A DNA stretch of 64,000 nucleotides from Chlorokybus atmophyticus (Eukaryota; Streptophyta; Chlorokybophyceae; Chlorokybales; Chlorokybaceae), in contig RHPI01001132.1 of NCBI GenBank assembly GCA_009103225.1, positions 337,985 to 401,984 of the forward strand. Direction: 5' to 3'. A program made the position numbers and the translations under genes. This document shows, one piece after another, positions 22,060 to 34,699 of the stretch; positions within the stretch are counted from its first letter, which is position 1, and every line of letters begins with the position of its first letter. Below the pieces are notes generated by a model. The model searched no databases, had not been told where the DNA came from, and saw only the letters and a list, made by a program, of their open reading frames with translations.

Positions 22060-25000
22060 TCATTCTTGTGTTATTACCTGTTGGGGTGGATGTTGGGGTG
22101 GTGAAGAGGCCCGCAGGACCTCCTCGTACTCGTGATAGTGTATTGAGCTGCGCGAGGCGGCTCCAGCCACAGCTGTGGCGTTGTACGCCGTGGTCACGCT
22201 GCTGAGTGGATTGATGAGCTGCTGTTCTTGCTCAGCGAATGTTGGGTTGTGGAACACGCGTGTCATCGAGTTGGTGGAGGACAGGTCATACTCCTCCATG
22301 GAACTTCTGTTGGAGTCACACCCTCTCAACGCGTGCAACTCGCTCGATGACTCGCACTGAGGCATGTCCATCGAGTTGAGGCTAGAGTTGCTGCCACAAC
22401 TTGACCACACTTTGGCCAACTTGTTGTGGTTGTTGTTGGCACGCGCGCTCCCGCTCTCCATGATGTCCCCGTCGTCCCCGTTGACGAGGTGTTGGCGCAG
22501 GAGGGTGAGGTCGAGTAACTCCTCGGGGATGACGGGACACGCCCCACCTTTTCTTCTACTCCCTCTCCTTGCCGCACGTAGCAACGCCGCTAACAACGCC
22601 AACACCGACACGGACAACGACATCGCCACAACGTGGGCCAACTTGCCCGCTATCGACAGCGCCGCCACCCACGTGCTGGACCCGCTCGCACCCGCTGCCA
22701 ACATTGATGTGGACGTGTGGACGTGTGCACCCGCTTCTTGTTCTTGTTTTAGTGATGTTATGGGTGCCACGGCTCGCAAACGGCGGGAACAATCTTGGCC
22801 TGCACGATCGTTGTCACACACACACGTCCCGTTGCGGCATTCTCCCGCCCCTGAACACGCGTTGGGACACGCCCTCAACACGCTCGCCAATAGTGTAAAG
22901 CTCACAGGCTCCCTTTCTGCTCCCTCGCTGCTGCTCCCGCATGCCAACGCCCGCACACCAACGTGCCACGTGTCCACGCCACTCTCCACACCAACACTCA
23001 GCACGTGCGGGGACTTGTCGCTCACAGCATCATACTCAGACAATGTTGGCACCTGACAGGAGTAAACAGATATCAGTTGTTGTCACACCACTTGTGTGTG
23101 GGTGCAGGCACATGCACTTGTGTCTATGTGTGCGTGCGTACGCATTATGTGGGTACGTGCACGCACTGCTGTGCGTGTGAAGGCGTGCATGTGTGTACAT
23201 GTGAGTTGACAGGTGTGTGCATGTGTGTGCGTGGCCATCATGTTGGCTCTCTCACCTGGCCTTTTCTGAGATAGAGTGAGGCGGCCTGGCAGCCGCTGCC
23301 TCCAGACAAGTCTGTCAGTTGGATTGTGAGTGTCGCTGCGCCTTGCAGCAGAGCGCCAGGGACTGTGTAAGTCACCTGCTGGCCTTCCAACAGCCACCCT
23401 GCACAGAGAGACACACAAACCCACATATCAGGACATGTATGAGGGACAACAGTGTTATCACTCGTGCGTGCGAGTGCGTACCTGTGGCTGGCAGGTGTGG
23501 CCGCAGCGTGTGTGAGGCGATGTCGACGTCGTCATGTTGGCACGCCTCGCCGTTGAAGCCCTTGAAGCACTTGCACACGCCTTGGCGAAAGTCTCCACAG
23601 GCGTTGCAGCTGTTGGGTTGCGCTTCCACAATGTTGGCTTTGAGGACATATCCACTGAGAGCGGCGGTGTTAATATCTCCTCCGCGCAAACCCAACCACC
23701 AGGTGGCGTCTCCGGGCGATATCTGTATGGAGGCGAAGTCCCTGGCAGCGATATCGAAGGAGTCCTCTGTGGGCTGAGAGCCGCGCTGAAGATACAACAT
23801 AGTTGGTGTGATGTTGTTGGACGTTGTCGTTGTTGCTTCTTCGCTTGTGTTGTTGTGGGCTCGGTCTTCCACGAGCGTGTACGTGACACGCATCTCCACG
23901 CTGCTGGCGGCGATATCAGCGGGAGCTTCAATGGCGTGGTAGCGCCACTCTGCTGATGGTGGTGATATCCCTCTCACGGGCCCCGATATTGACAGGGCGG
24001 GCACGAAGGTAGCGAAATCCGCACACTCCCCGCCAAGATAACCCTGTTGGCAGAAACACCTCCCCAACATGCACACGCCGTTGTTCTTACACGCCCTCGG
24101 ACACTCCCTCCTCGGCACAACACGCAGGATGTAACTCCCGCCCCCGCCACTCCCACCTCCACCCTTCACACCAAACCACCACGAGTACGCCCCTGGCGCC
24201 CACACCGTCAACGACGAGGATGATGAGGCTGATATCGACGATGAGGTTGATATCGGCTTCCCACGGTGAGAGTGTTTTCTATCTGTTGGCGGGTCCGAAC
24301 GCTGGGCAAAGAGGGTGAGTTCACCTCCCCCACCATTGTTGTTGTTGTTGTTGTTGGACACGGGGTGGAGTTCGACGGTGAGCGCTGTGGCGGCGCGGTC
24401 GGCGTTGACATAGTAGTATCTCCACGCCTCGGGTGCGACGTAGCCGCGCGCATCCCCGCCGGCGTGAGGGAGACCTTGAAAGGGTGTGGAAGCCGCACGT
24501 GTTGCACACGTGTCCCCACTGAAACCCGCGTGGCAATAACATCTCCCCGCCACACACTTCCCTGCACCCGAACACCTCCCCGCACACGCCGCCGCCCTCA
24601 AGGTCGCCCACACCCTCACGGCCAACGGGGATTCGCTTGTCGCGCGCACGCCTGCCCAGTATGTGTACCCGCCGTTGTTGTTGTCTTCGCTGTCGGTGTG
24701 TTCGCTGACACCCGGCTGTGTGAGCGTCGCTAAGAGCTCGTTGTTGTTGTTGTTGTTGTTGTTTGTGGTGCTGCTGCTGCTGCTGCTGCTGTTGCTGTGC
24801 ACGCTCTCACCCTCTGCCTCCCACCTCAGCTCGTCCGGCCTCAACGACCTCCTCACCAACAACCGCACAGAACCTGGTGTGTGTATACAAACGTGAACAC
24901 TCACTCGCGCGTACACAAGACAACATACACACAACAACAGACACAACACTTGCACACGTTTTACATAGATACCCTGCGATGTACATTCATACTGGCAGAC

Positions 25001-25598
25001 ACTGTTGTACATACGTTCACAGTGGCACGTGCGTGGTTGTTGTGCGCTCGCTCCAACACGCAACAACAACACACGGGTGGTTGTGCACTGCTACTGAAAA
25101 CGGACTTGTGTGCACAAGTTGGTTGTTCTCACCTAGGTGGGTGGAGTCTGCTGGTGAGAGTGGGTCGCCAGCCGCGTCAAGACGGAGGTGAAAGTCCACA
25201 CCAACGGCATGCGCGGGTGCGTGGAAGGCAAAGTAGCGCCACGCATTGCCGGATATGTGGGCAGCAACTGGTGTGTCATCCGCCAGGAGGGTGGGGATGT
25301 TGTTATTGTTGTTGGACTCTCTCTCATTACAGCTCAACGAGTAGAATCCACTCTTGCAGTAACACCTCTTCTCATACAACAATCCCCTGTCTGGGGCACA
25401 GTCTCCTATCCTGGTTGATGATGACAATGAGGGGGAGGGGGACGCCGCCACCCATCTCTGCTGCGGCGCCCACGCTGGCGCCGCTGCTGATACCAACAAG
25501 GAGGAGGAGGAGGGACACACCCACAACAACACCCACAATAGCAACAATGAGCTCAGGCTCGCCCCCTCTCGCCTCCTCCTCCCGCAGCCCCTGGCCAT
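22060..25598 (-). CDS. Type I membrane protein with EGF-like repeats alternating with beta-sandwich-like segments
   Basis: Four exons (25598-25133, 24873-23482, 23398-23256, 23052-22060) join in frame to about 997 residues. A signal peptide follows the start (SSLLLLWVLLWVCPSSSSLL). The ectodomain alternates Cys-poor segments of about 100 residues ending in WWFGV or WWLGLRGG-type motifs, resembling pre-peptidase C-terminal (PPC) folds, with five EGF-like modules, for example CPRACKNNGVCMLGRCFCQ and CPNACSGAGECRNGTCVC. A transmembrane helix (AMSLSVSVLALLAALL) is followed by a basic stop-transfer and a Ser/Asn-rich cytoplasmic tail of about 170 residues containing FHNPTF, an NPxF-type sorting motif. 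Homopolymeric Ser, Asn and Thr runs come from triplet repeats. I do not recognise an orthologue; an adhesion or receptor role at the cell surface is inference. The tenascin/TMEM8-like domain arrangement is the nearest analogy. Confidence 0.82.
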
Positions 25599-26233
25599 GT
25601 GTGGAACAGGCCCCACTCTCCTCTCCCCTCCCTCATAGCCGCATTCCCCCCATCTCCAGCCACCTGCGCCTATAATCCCCACCACACCCACACTCACGCG
25701 CACCCTCACCAACACCCACGCTTACACCTCACCCACACACCCTCACCACTTCACACCCTCCACTCCAACACGTGCTATCAGTCCTTTTACAGCACTCGTC
25801 CCCTCTTCTATTCCAGGTGCCTCCTACTCTCTGAGATTGGCGTGGGGTAGTGTCGTACTGGATGTAAGCTTCCCTCAACCACTACGCCGCCACCGCCACC
25901 GCCACCGCCGCCGCCGCCGCCGCTGTCGTCCAGGTCGTCCAGGTCGTCCTTGACGTCCCTCACAGCGACACTCTCCTCACTCACTCAACACTCTCTCACA
26001 GAGCGCCGTGCTGGGGCGCGTTGCCCGCCCGCGACTCCCCCTCTGACCACGCAGCGCGCGACACCGCGATTCGGAATTAGCAGCATCACGTGACCTCGCC
26101 TCTGTCTCAAATTAGTGCTCCGCCGCGATGTACAGGCAGTGCGTATGAAACTTGTGGCGGCGCGGACTACAATGACTTCTGTCACAGTCCTTTTCGCCAC
26201 GTGGCGCACCGTGGTGAGGCGTTGAAATCCCTA
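25599..26233. promoter_or_regulatory. Divergent intergenic region between the EGF protein and PSTK
   Basis: 635 bp separate the two start codons. It contains a CA-rich, ACACCC-rich part (25680-25760) and a CCGCCACCG/CCG microsatellite (25884-25925). No coding signal was recognised; it is inferred to contain both promoters. Confidence 0.55.
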
Positions 26234-28283
26234 ATGCAAGCTGACGTGGCGGCGGCGCAGGAGGAAGGGGAGGAGGAGGATAGAGCGAGCGTAGTTGTGG
26301 TGGCCGTGGTGGGGCTGCCTGGCGTAGGCAAGAGCACTCTGGTGCGGAGCTTGCAGGAGTATTTGGATGCTGAGCCTTCAGGTGACGCTAGGGTAGGGTT
26401 TGCTTTCCTGGTTCAGTTGCTTTGGCCTGGACTAGCCTGGTCTAGCATGCAGTTGCATGCGAACGATAACTGCTGAATATGAGATGACATCCTTGGGATT
26501 CAGCAGGGGTCAGGCTGGTGCCTGTGGAGTTTGACAAGTACTATACTGGCAACGCCGCACTTAGCCAGGGCCAAAGGTTCAGCCCCACCGCATGGAAGGT
26601 AGCATCACGTTGGTTACAGGTCGAAGAGACTAAGTTGCATTGATGGCATTGCGCTTGACTGTACGTATGCAAGCAGTTGTCGTTGCATCTGTTTTGTTTG
26701 CAGGAGGGCAGGCAGGCTGCACTCAATGCAGTGGAGCAGGCATCAGTGTGCAAAGGTAAGCTAGCCTTCAAAGCCAAGGGTGTATGCTTGATAATAATAA
26801 GCGAAAGAGGATCAGCAATCTGTATTACATGCTCTTATGATTACCTTACCATAGCAGGTGATGATGAGAGGGTGCTTGTGGTTGCGGATGACGTCAACCA
26901 TCTCCGCAGCATGCGACGAGACATCCGCGGCATTGCAATCCAAAGTGCGTTTGTTGGTCCTTTCTTTTGTTTCTGCATATATCTTTGACTGCTTGGTATG
27001 GCATGTCGCATAAGTCTCTCCACATCTATGCAGATAATGCGGCTTACATGCAGCTGTGGGTGAAAAGTCCATTGACTGAAGTGCTTGCTCGAAACCGCAT
27101 GCGACATCAAAGGCAAGTTTCTGCTGCTGTCTATCAATGTCAGTGTTGTGGCGCTATCAGATTTTACTGAGCCATAATTCTGCATAATTAGTTTATGTAA
27201 AACTGTGTGCGTGTATGCATGTGCGGGTGTGCACGCACGCACGCACGCACGTACGCCCGCATAGTGCATGTCAGTACTAAAGTTTTTTGCTGATAGGCTG
27301 CCACACATTGCACCGCTGTTACAAAAGCTTTCCATGTTAAGCCACGAGAAACACATGTCCATGTGTTCAGCTGTCGAGTGCCTGAAGAGGTGATTGTGAA
27401 GCTCGCGAGGGCTTTTGAGCCACCTGGCCCAATGCGGTTTGAGCGGGAGAAACCTACAGTAGACTGGCTAAATGAAATGAACGCGGCAGAATCGCCTGCT
27501 GTGGTTGGGTGAGGATATATCCATGACGCGTGCGCAGTAAGTTGTACTGCGATAGATGCACTTCGTTTTTACCTGTGTTGGTGCTGTGTCAGGCAGCGCC
27601 TTTGGCAGCGCATCAGTGCCATGTGGGGACCACCATGCAAGCCCTGTGAGACCGAAGCCGAGCGGCAAAAGAAGGTAGATATGTGACAGATTGCATGCGT
27701 TGAACACATCATGACTATCATGTTGTGTTGGCAGATTGACACTGGGCGTGCTGCCAACGCTGCAAGTGCAATGCACAATGCGGATATCCAATGCCGAAGG
27801 TTGATACATGAAGCGCTTCAATACGTGCTCGAAAGCGACAAAGCGCTTGTTGCGAAGCGTCTCAATGAGGCCAAGAAAACTCTTTTACAACAACTTCGGG
27901 CTCATTTTGCGAATGCTTGCGAGCATGGTCGTTGTACAGATGCCCTGAAACAGCAAGGAGTGTGTCTTTCAGTTGGCAAAGTGCATAGGGGTAGAGAGTT
28001 GGAGTGGTTGTGCACCGCTATGTGCTCAATACTATGTCATCAAGCATTCTTGGTATATGTTGTCTTTGGCGCCGCGACAGCAATATGCATCAGGACTTGG
28101 GGGCTATGGATAGCATGCACATGGCTTGCAGAATGGCACAATGCAGGCAACATGCATGTTGCCTGCACAGTCGCAGTCACAATCAGTTACGCAGACCACC
28201 GGCTCACAGTTACTGACATACCCATGACTCAACCAAGCCAACTACACATACCTACCAACCCCATGCAGCGTTATAGGGTATAA
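26234..28283 (+). CDS. PSTK: L-seryl-tRNA(Sec) kinase (PSTK), selenocysteine pathway
   Basis: PSTK phosphorylates Ser-tRNA(Sec) to Sep-tRNA(Sec), the substrate of SepSecS in eukaryotic and archaeal selenocysteine synthesis. Exons followed in frame: 26234-26381, 26507-26598, 26704-26755, 26858-26944, 27034-27112, 27371-27508, 27593-27674, then 27735 onwards. The P-loop is GLPGVGKST at residues 27-35. Family signatures follow: VPVEFDKYY, FSPTAWKEGRQ, VLVVADDVNHLRSMRRDI (compare the LDDNxxYRSMR motif), MQLWVKSPLTEVLARNRMR, VPEEVIVKLARAFEPP and a helical C-terminal region (ADIQCRRLIHEALQYVL). The start at 26234 is the first ATG before the P-loop; no ATG precedes it in frame. Intron 5 (from 27113) uses a GC donor (AG|GCAAGT). 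The 3' end is uncertain: the last exon stays open to a stop at 28281, but the last 90 or so residues look unlike the family and may be intronic. Confidence 0.85.
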
Positions 28284-29110
28284 GTTGTAGTCCAACCATG
28301 CAAGCACAGGCTATGCTCAAAGCAAATACATACACCACAGGCAAGGCAAGGTAGGCAAAGCAAGTAGCGACATATTTACAACTATGCTTGGGGCCACCTC
28401 ACACTACACTAAATGCTCCTGTGTGCATACAATGTGGCGTATGCATGCTCATGCACAGAAACATGTAAGTGTAGGCAACATACAACATGCAGGCAGTCAT
28501 AGTTGTCTAATAGTTTACCACCGGGCTGACCTATTCTACCTTCACAACTACCGCTACTAACATCACCACCCCGTTAGACATGCAAGCATGCATAGCATCT
28601 GCCAATGACCTGCCCAACCAGCAGCTAGGCAGTTAGTCTTGGTCAACAGCGCCAGGCAGTCGGCAGCAACAGCCGACGGACTCCCCCTCCCTCCTCTCGC
28701 CAGCATCACCCTCGCTCCTCCTCTCCGTTCTGCTGTCTTCAGCAGCCCTTTGTAGCATTAAACTGTGATGTGCAATGCAACGATTGGTGTGGCAGGTAGC
28801 AGCAGCCACCTGCTCTCATACAGACTAGACAAGTTCTTTCAGCATATTTGGAGCTACAGAAATGCGCCCATAAGCACTGCCATCTCTCACTCTCAACAAG
28901 TGGTGAATCAGGTCCAATTCATATTCCTCAGCAATGGTTTGGCCGGGCGGAGTGGACACCCACCCAAGTTGCTGCTGAGCAGAAACCGCATCTGCAGCGT
29001 TAGCAACGCTGAGCACGCTCCATGCTCTCACGAGAGAAGAACTCCAAGGTCGTCGGCGTCAACACGCAGCGTGGACATGTGGTGCAACGTGTTGGGGGTC
29101 AAGTGGTGAT
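28284..29110. other. Intergenic region with an unassigned minus-strand frame
   Basis: No family recognised. The minus-strand frame 29031-28825 encodes 68 residues with protein-like composition (LGWVSTPPGQTIAEEYELDL) and could be a lost exon, but no partner exon or splice context was found. Confidence 0.35.
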
Positions 29111-31500
29111 GCATGTTGACATAGTTAATCACCTGCAAGTCGCGTTAACAGGTGAGCTACGCACTTTATGACAAAGCATCGCTGTCCATACAATTTGAAT
29201 AGTTGCAGTATTGCCCAACATTGCATTACATGCCCATGTTGGGCAGCAAGGCTTTTATGCAAAGTGTAATGAAGTTCAAGTTATTATGAAGTGTTGATGC
29301 CCATATTAACAATACTATGACTCATCTTTGTGGTAACCAATTTAGATGTGCATGATAAACTGTGCGTTATGCTGCATAGGTGGAACTTCAACCCAGTGAA
29401 TATCAACAATACAATATTGACGTTAGGTCGTTGCAATTTCTTTCGGCCTTGAATGGTTATCATGTAATAAATGGGCTTCTTTACGTTCCATATATAATTG
29501 TAAGTCTGTATTGTATGACTCGTGTACATATAAGCAAACTTTGTCGTCACTGCAGCATTATTATTAGTAAATTTGCTTTAGTGATCATGCTGTTGATGCA
29601 ATAGTTTGCATGTTTCAACCTTAACTCAAATGCGATGGTTTAACATGCAAACCATTGCATTGGCATGTTTAACCTATTATATTTAACATTCGCCTTGCTG
29701 TGACGTTAAATATGTTGGTTGATACACATGCGGAGTGATTGTTAACATTTAGCCTTTAAAACTTGCTGCGCATTGCGTGTGCGGCAATTTTGCGCTTTGC
29801 AAGTACACATCGTGTCAAGATATATATGATAACATGATTGCGCCGACAGCGCCAACAATAGCAACAACGATTTAAATATTATCGGCAATGTTGATGGTAA
29901 AAGCGATTGCGACGGTCAGATTAATGACAGAATTGTACACTTTCTCATGATAACGATGAAACAAGTTTAGCACAATAATGATACCATTACTTTTATATCA
30001 AACTTGTTTAAAGAATATATACGCACAATATGAAGAAACAAAAACGAGGCGATTATTGCACAATAACACTTTGTATGTAAAGAGGAAGAGGATCATAGCT
30101 ATGGCCTCCCTTTTATTCTCCAAAATGTGCATAAATCACGATGAAGTTGTTGCTCGTATGCGCGACCACCAAAAACGTGGTACGTGAAGTAAAACCCAAT
30201 GAGTCATGGGTTGGTGTGGCATACAATTGATCTTAACTTTGCTGATCATTATCAATTGACATATTTACAGCCGCCTGAACTACGTTACGGTAGTAAAACT
30301 TGCTACCCCAAGTGGAGCCTCTTGTTGTATACATTGTAAAGACACGAACTCTTCACGAGCGCCCCACGTTGAGCATTTATTTTGTATTTCGTCGGTGTGC
30401 GGTAACAGCAACAAAGTCTCGTCCATGCATTGCATGGTAGGCAATTTTTGCCCCAAATATTGAGAAAACTCATTCGACTTAACTGCGTAATTATCAATTT
30501 TACAAAAGCACAGTTCGTAGTCGTATAGTATATCCCTAATTAAAACATGAGACAGTAACCATGCTCAAAAGCACATAATTGAACTACTTTAATTATCATA
30601 GACGAAATGATTTGCTAAAGGGTGACCTCGGGCAATTAAGGGCCTTAATTGTTGTTATTGTTGTTTTTTTACCAGCTTGGGCCAACAAGAATACACTCCC
30701 AGCTGCTCGACTTCAACGCTAAAATGTTGTGGCGAACGATAACATTAAGCTCCATTTGCTTAACATAATTGAACACAGTGAGGGCAGTGAAACACGATCA
30801 ACAGGTGCTACGGCAGCGGCGTTGATGTGTTTATCGTTGCTATTGCTGCGGCATCAATGTCTAGATGCCATCAAGAAATGTAGCGGCGTTATTATACCCT
30901 CCTCATGATCACGTGGTGCACCAGATGGCATGGCTCACTTCATTAACAATGTGTTTGTACAACGCAACCTCGCAACCGCTTAAGCGCAACAATTGTGTAT
31001 GGAGGTGAGTGTACAGAGATCACCGCAATGGTCTCACACTTCAACGAGTCCTGATGATTTTGCTTTGGATGTATAATGATTAGCAGCCTTCAATAAATTT
31101 CATTGAAAGCATAATCATTGTATGATCATTGCATTGAAAGCATAATAAAAACATAATGTGTATTATGCGACAAGACTTTGGACTCTGTCACGGGCCCAAA
31201 CTACGAGTGTTTGTAGATAAATATCAATTATTTTGCTTGGCGTTGAGTCGATCGATGTGATGTGCGGATTCACTTGTGCGATGCGTATAATGCGGGTGTT
31301 GTTGCATCACCCTGTCGACCATCCGATATATTAAGTAGGCAAGTTTTTTGTGCGCATGTATGCCATTGCATGTCTATGCCCGCTTCATTATACAGATGGC
31401 TTGTGCAACATTAGGCACATGTAGACTCTACAGGCATCCATGTTTATAACATTGCAAACTTATGATTAACATACATTTAACATAACCTTTTTTGCATTGC
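29110..31500. other. AT-rich island without recognisable genes
   Basis: About 2.4 kb with clearly lower G+C than either flank (roughly 35-40 percent by eye against 50 percent or more), with many TTAA, AATA and TTAACA words and only short chance frames. The composition changes abruptly near 29.1 kb and again near 31.5 kb. No coding domain or RNA gene was recognised. Confidence 0.6.
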
Positions 31501-31689
31501 AGTCCGCAACTTGCCGTACCTGTTGTTGCGTCCCGCCTTTATTATACCACAGATTTTGTCACCTTGATACATTGATAACTTCTTTTGATCACGATTCATT
31601 TTATCACCAGGCACAAGCGTGCACACAAAGCATACAGCCTAGATACACCAACCTGTACACACGAAATGTCTTGCCAATCTATTCAAGAG

Positions 31690-34075
31690 GCACCACTAGT
31701 AGCAGTAAAGTCTGAACAAAGGATGCACCTGCCGCCCCAGCTGGAGGAGAAGGCTTGGACAGCAAACTCCCTAGCATCGTCTTTGAAGGGGTTTGGCAGG
31801 CCCGAAGTCATTCCTCTTTCGCCCGAGAGATGATGGAGCAAGACACCTTGGAGAGAAGGATGGATGAGGGAGGGGATGCAGCACCATACCGGTGGGTGCA
31901 GCGACGCTGGAGTTGCCAAAGAATGAGAGGCCGGACAAGCTACCAGACGGAGGAAGGCAGGTGGAGATACCACGCCTTCCACCCTGAACAGAACCATGGA
32001 CGGAGGAAGGCTCAGCGAGCCACCCGTGAGTGAAAAGAGACAACGAAGCCAGCTCCAGACCAAAAAAAGCAATAGGGTAAGAGAAGAAGAGGTGAAGGTG
32101 TGTCTCAACGGGGAAATCCTCGCATGTCAAGCAGGCGGGATCGAGGCCCATGTGTACTAGCTTATTGCCCTTGTGTAGGGCGCGATGAAAAATCAGCCAA
32201 AGGATGGAGCGTTCTTTGCCTAGGACTTGAAGGCGGTGAAGCTGCTTTAAAATCCAAGGCCACGGGTGCGGAGGAAAGAGGAGGCTTCACCGAAAGAGAG
32301 CAGGTGCCTTGCTACAATGCACCCCAGAGAGCAAGCGGTAGCCAAGCCTAGCAGAGTAATCTCATGTAGAGTGTATGCGAAAGTTTTAGGGGAGGGCGTC
32401 TCCACACAAATGTGAGGATGGATCGAAGTGCAAGTTTGTGAGAGGGGCCCCACAGACAACCATTCAGCCAGCAAACATGCTCGCCGGTGGAAGATTATTT
32501 CACTCTGGTGTGTCAACCGCTGGCCACCAGCGCAGGGGAGGGGGGAGCACGCGAACGCGCTTGAGAGTTTGAGACTCGGCTGTGTAGTCTTTGCTGCAGA
32601 GGAGCAAGTGTAGTCTCCTGCGCACCCACGAGAGAAAAGACAATACCATAGTAGTCCGGAAGAGACGCTGTAAAATAAACAACCTTCCGGACACCGCCCG
32701 ACGAGTTCAGCGTGGCCCATCACTCGGAAGGGCGGAGTGCAGCTGGACCATCCCGAAGCAGCTCTACGAGGCTTGCGGAATCGCCTCCCAAGCTTTATCA
32801 GCCTAGCCTGAGTCTCCCACACGGTGTGGTCCGGAACCCAATGGCTCAACTACGCGGCTGTGTATGGGCGCCGCTCAAGCTCATCTCACAAGTCCGCAAC
32901 GTTGCAAGTTAACTCTGTGAAACTGCTGGGCAGCCCACGGGAGGAAGAGCATCCGATGGGAGCCCTTCCTCAGCACCTTGCTCGCAAGTGAGAGTAGCAA
33001 GGAGTTGAGAAAGAGCGGCAGGCGAAGCACATCATCGTACGTGAAGGGGTGCAACGCACTCCGGGGGCGAACTGCACCCCAAGCCTTGAGAATGTAGCAC
33101 CAGTGGGGGGCAACTCCAGAGCGAATAGGGAGACCGTCCGCATGCAGGGCTGCACCTGTCGGCAGCCATGGCACCTTTCTATGGACCAATGTTGAAGTTG
33201 TTAATGACCGAGAGCTTTTCACGGGGCCCAGGTGAGGTTCAAAAGCCTAGCTGCCCACTTCGCCAACATGCACTAAGTTTGAAGGGCTGGGAACCAAAAT
33301 ACCCAGCCCCCCGTCTTCTTTTGGGAGACACACCATTGGCAGCTAACCTTCCTACAAGAGGCAACGGCCCCATCTGACATTAAGCTCCACAGCAAGGAGG
33401 TGCAACAAAGGCGAAGGCGGTGAAGATCTGACCCAGAGGGGCGCGCCACTGCGGCGATGTACCAGAGGCAAGCTAACACCGACTTTTTTGCTACAAGCGC
33501 ACGCCCGATCAGAGAGAGATAGTGGCGGGACCACATGTTCATGCGCACTGCACTGCACTCTCTCCATCACCGCTTGCAAGAGCTGCTACAGCTGCTGAAC
33601 CAATATGTTTATGGGCACCCCAAGGGAGGCAGACTCCGTGCTGGACGGCCATTTAACACCTCAAGGCGGAAGGGGGGAGGAAGCAGCCGTCCCTAAAACA
33701 AATGCCCGTCGACTTCAAAATGCTAAGAGATGAGTCTAAAGTCACACAGTACGTGCTCATGGCCTCCAAAAAAGTCTTGAAGCTGGCTGCGATGGCCTCA
33801 AGCAAGACCATGGTATGATCCGCGAAGGCGAAGTATTCGAGCTGTCCCTGAGGCCTCAACGGCAAGAACGTCATGTTGAGCCGGGCGTCCATGAGGGCTG
33901 AACCTCCTCGAGGTTGTGGTTGTCGGCTGCAGATGGTGGACGCAATGGCAATGTTGTCGGTGTAGCGAAGCTTGAGGATGTTGTAGACAGCTGAACTTAG
34001 GTGAAAAGAGCTCCCACATAGCATAGCTAAGTGCAGAGGAAGCCATGTAGGCAGCAAGTCAACCCCCATGAGCAG
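31690..34075 (-). mobile_element. LINE copy 2, 5'-truncated reverse-transcriptase tail
   Basis: The 3' part of a non-LTR retrotransposon ORF2, broken by many stops and shifts. The 5' end of the fragment starts inside the reverse transcriptase at an altered catalytic motif, FADH in place of FADD (about 33,820). Downstream, NMWSRHYLSLIGRALVAKK (near 33,540) matches NLWSKHYLSLLGRAIIANQ in copy 1, showing both belong to one family. 5' truncation is typical of target-primed reverse transcription. It is non-functional. Confidence 0.75.
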
Positions 34076-34239
34076 CAGCTAGGTCCCCTGGCACATGCTC
34101 AACACATGTGTATGCGCGGGAGCAAAGGGAACGCGCGGAGCAGCGAAGGCGATGACGTCACCCCTCAGACAGTTGTTGTTAGTGTGATGGCTTCCAGCGG
34201 CGACGCGGAAGACGGAGAGGGCAATGCAAATGTCGAGTC

Positions 34240-34640
34240 TGCAGCGCTGAAGAAGCTGGTGCGCGTGGATGCGCAGTGGCAAAGTCGGTGCAGGGGTGTG
34301 TACCTGAAGTGCTGAGGAGCTGATGCGCGCGGATGCGCACGGTATTAAGTATGCCATTGCAGGTGTGCGCCTGCAGCGAGGGCAGAGCTGCGCGTGTGGA
34401 TGCGGCAGCGAGGAGGCTTGCGCAGGTGTTTGTGCCTGCGGCGTTGAAGAGCTGGTGGGCGTGGTTGCGCATGTCGGCGTGGTTGCTCACGTCAGCGAGG
34501 CCGGTACAAGTGTGTGTGCTTGTTATGGCTTGAAGGGTGCGCGCAGATGCGTATGGTCAGCGTCGAGGCCGAGGAGCTTGTGCGTGTGTGTGCACAGCAA
34601 CGGAAAGGATGGTGCAAGTGAAGTCTGCAGCGTCGTGGGG
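34240..34640 (+). repeat. Degenerate minisatellite of roughly 70-90 bp units
   Basis: Four to five diverged units repeat a pattern of GAAGAGCTGGTG / GTGGATGCGC / GGTGTGTGCCTG-like blocks. The array lies between LINE copy 2 and the Ty3 fragment. Units are too diverged for exact boundaries. Confidence 0.5.
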
Positions 34641-34699
34641 CTGTTATGCGTGTGTATGCGCACGACTAGCAAAAAGGTCACCGATATAAGGAGAGGGGG

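Noticed and set aside
21090-22063. Long frames spanning the N run
   Set aside because: Unknown bases cannot support a coding call.
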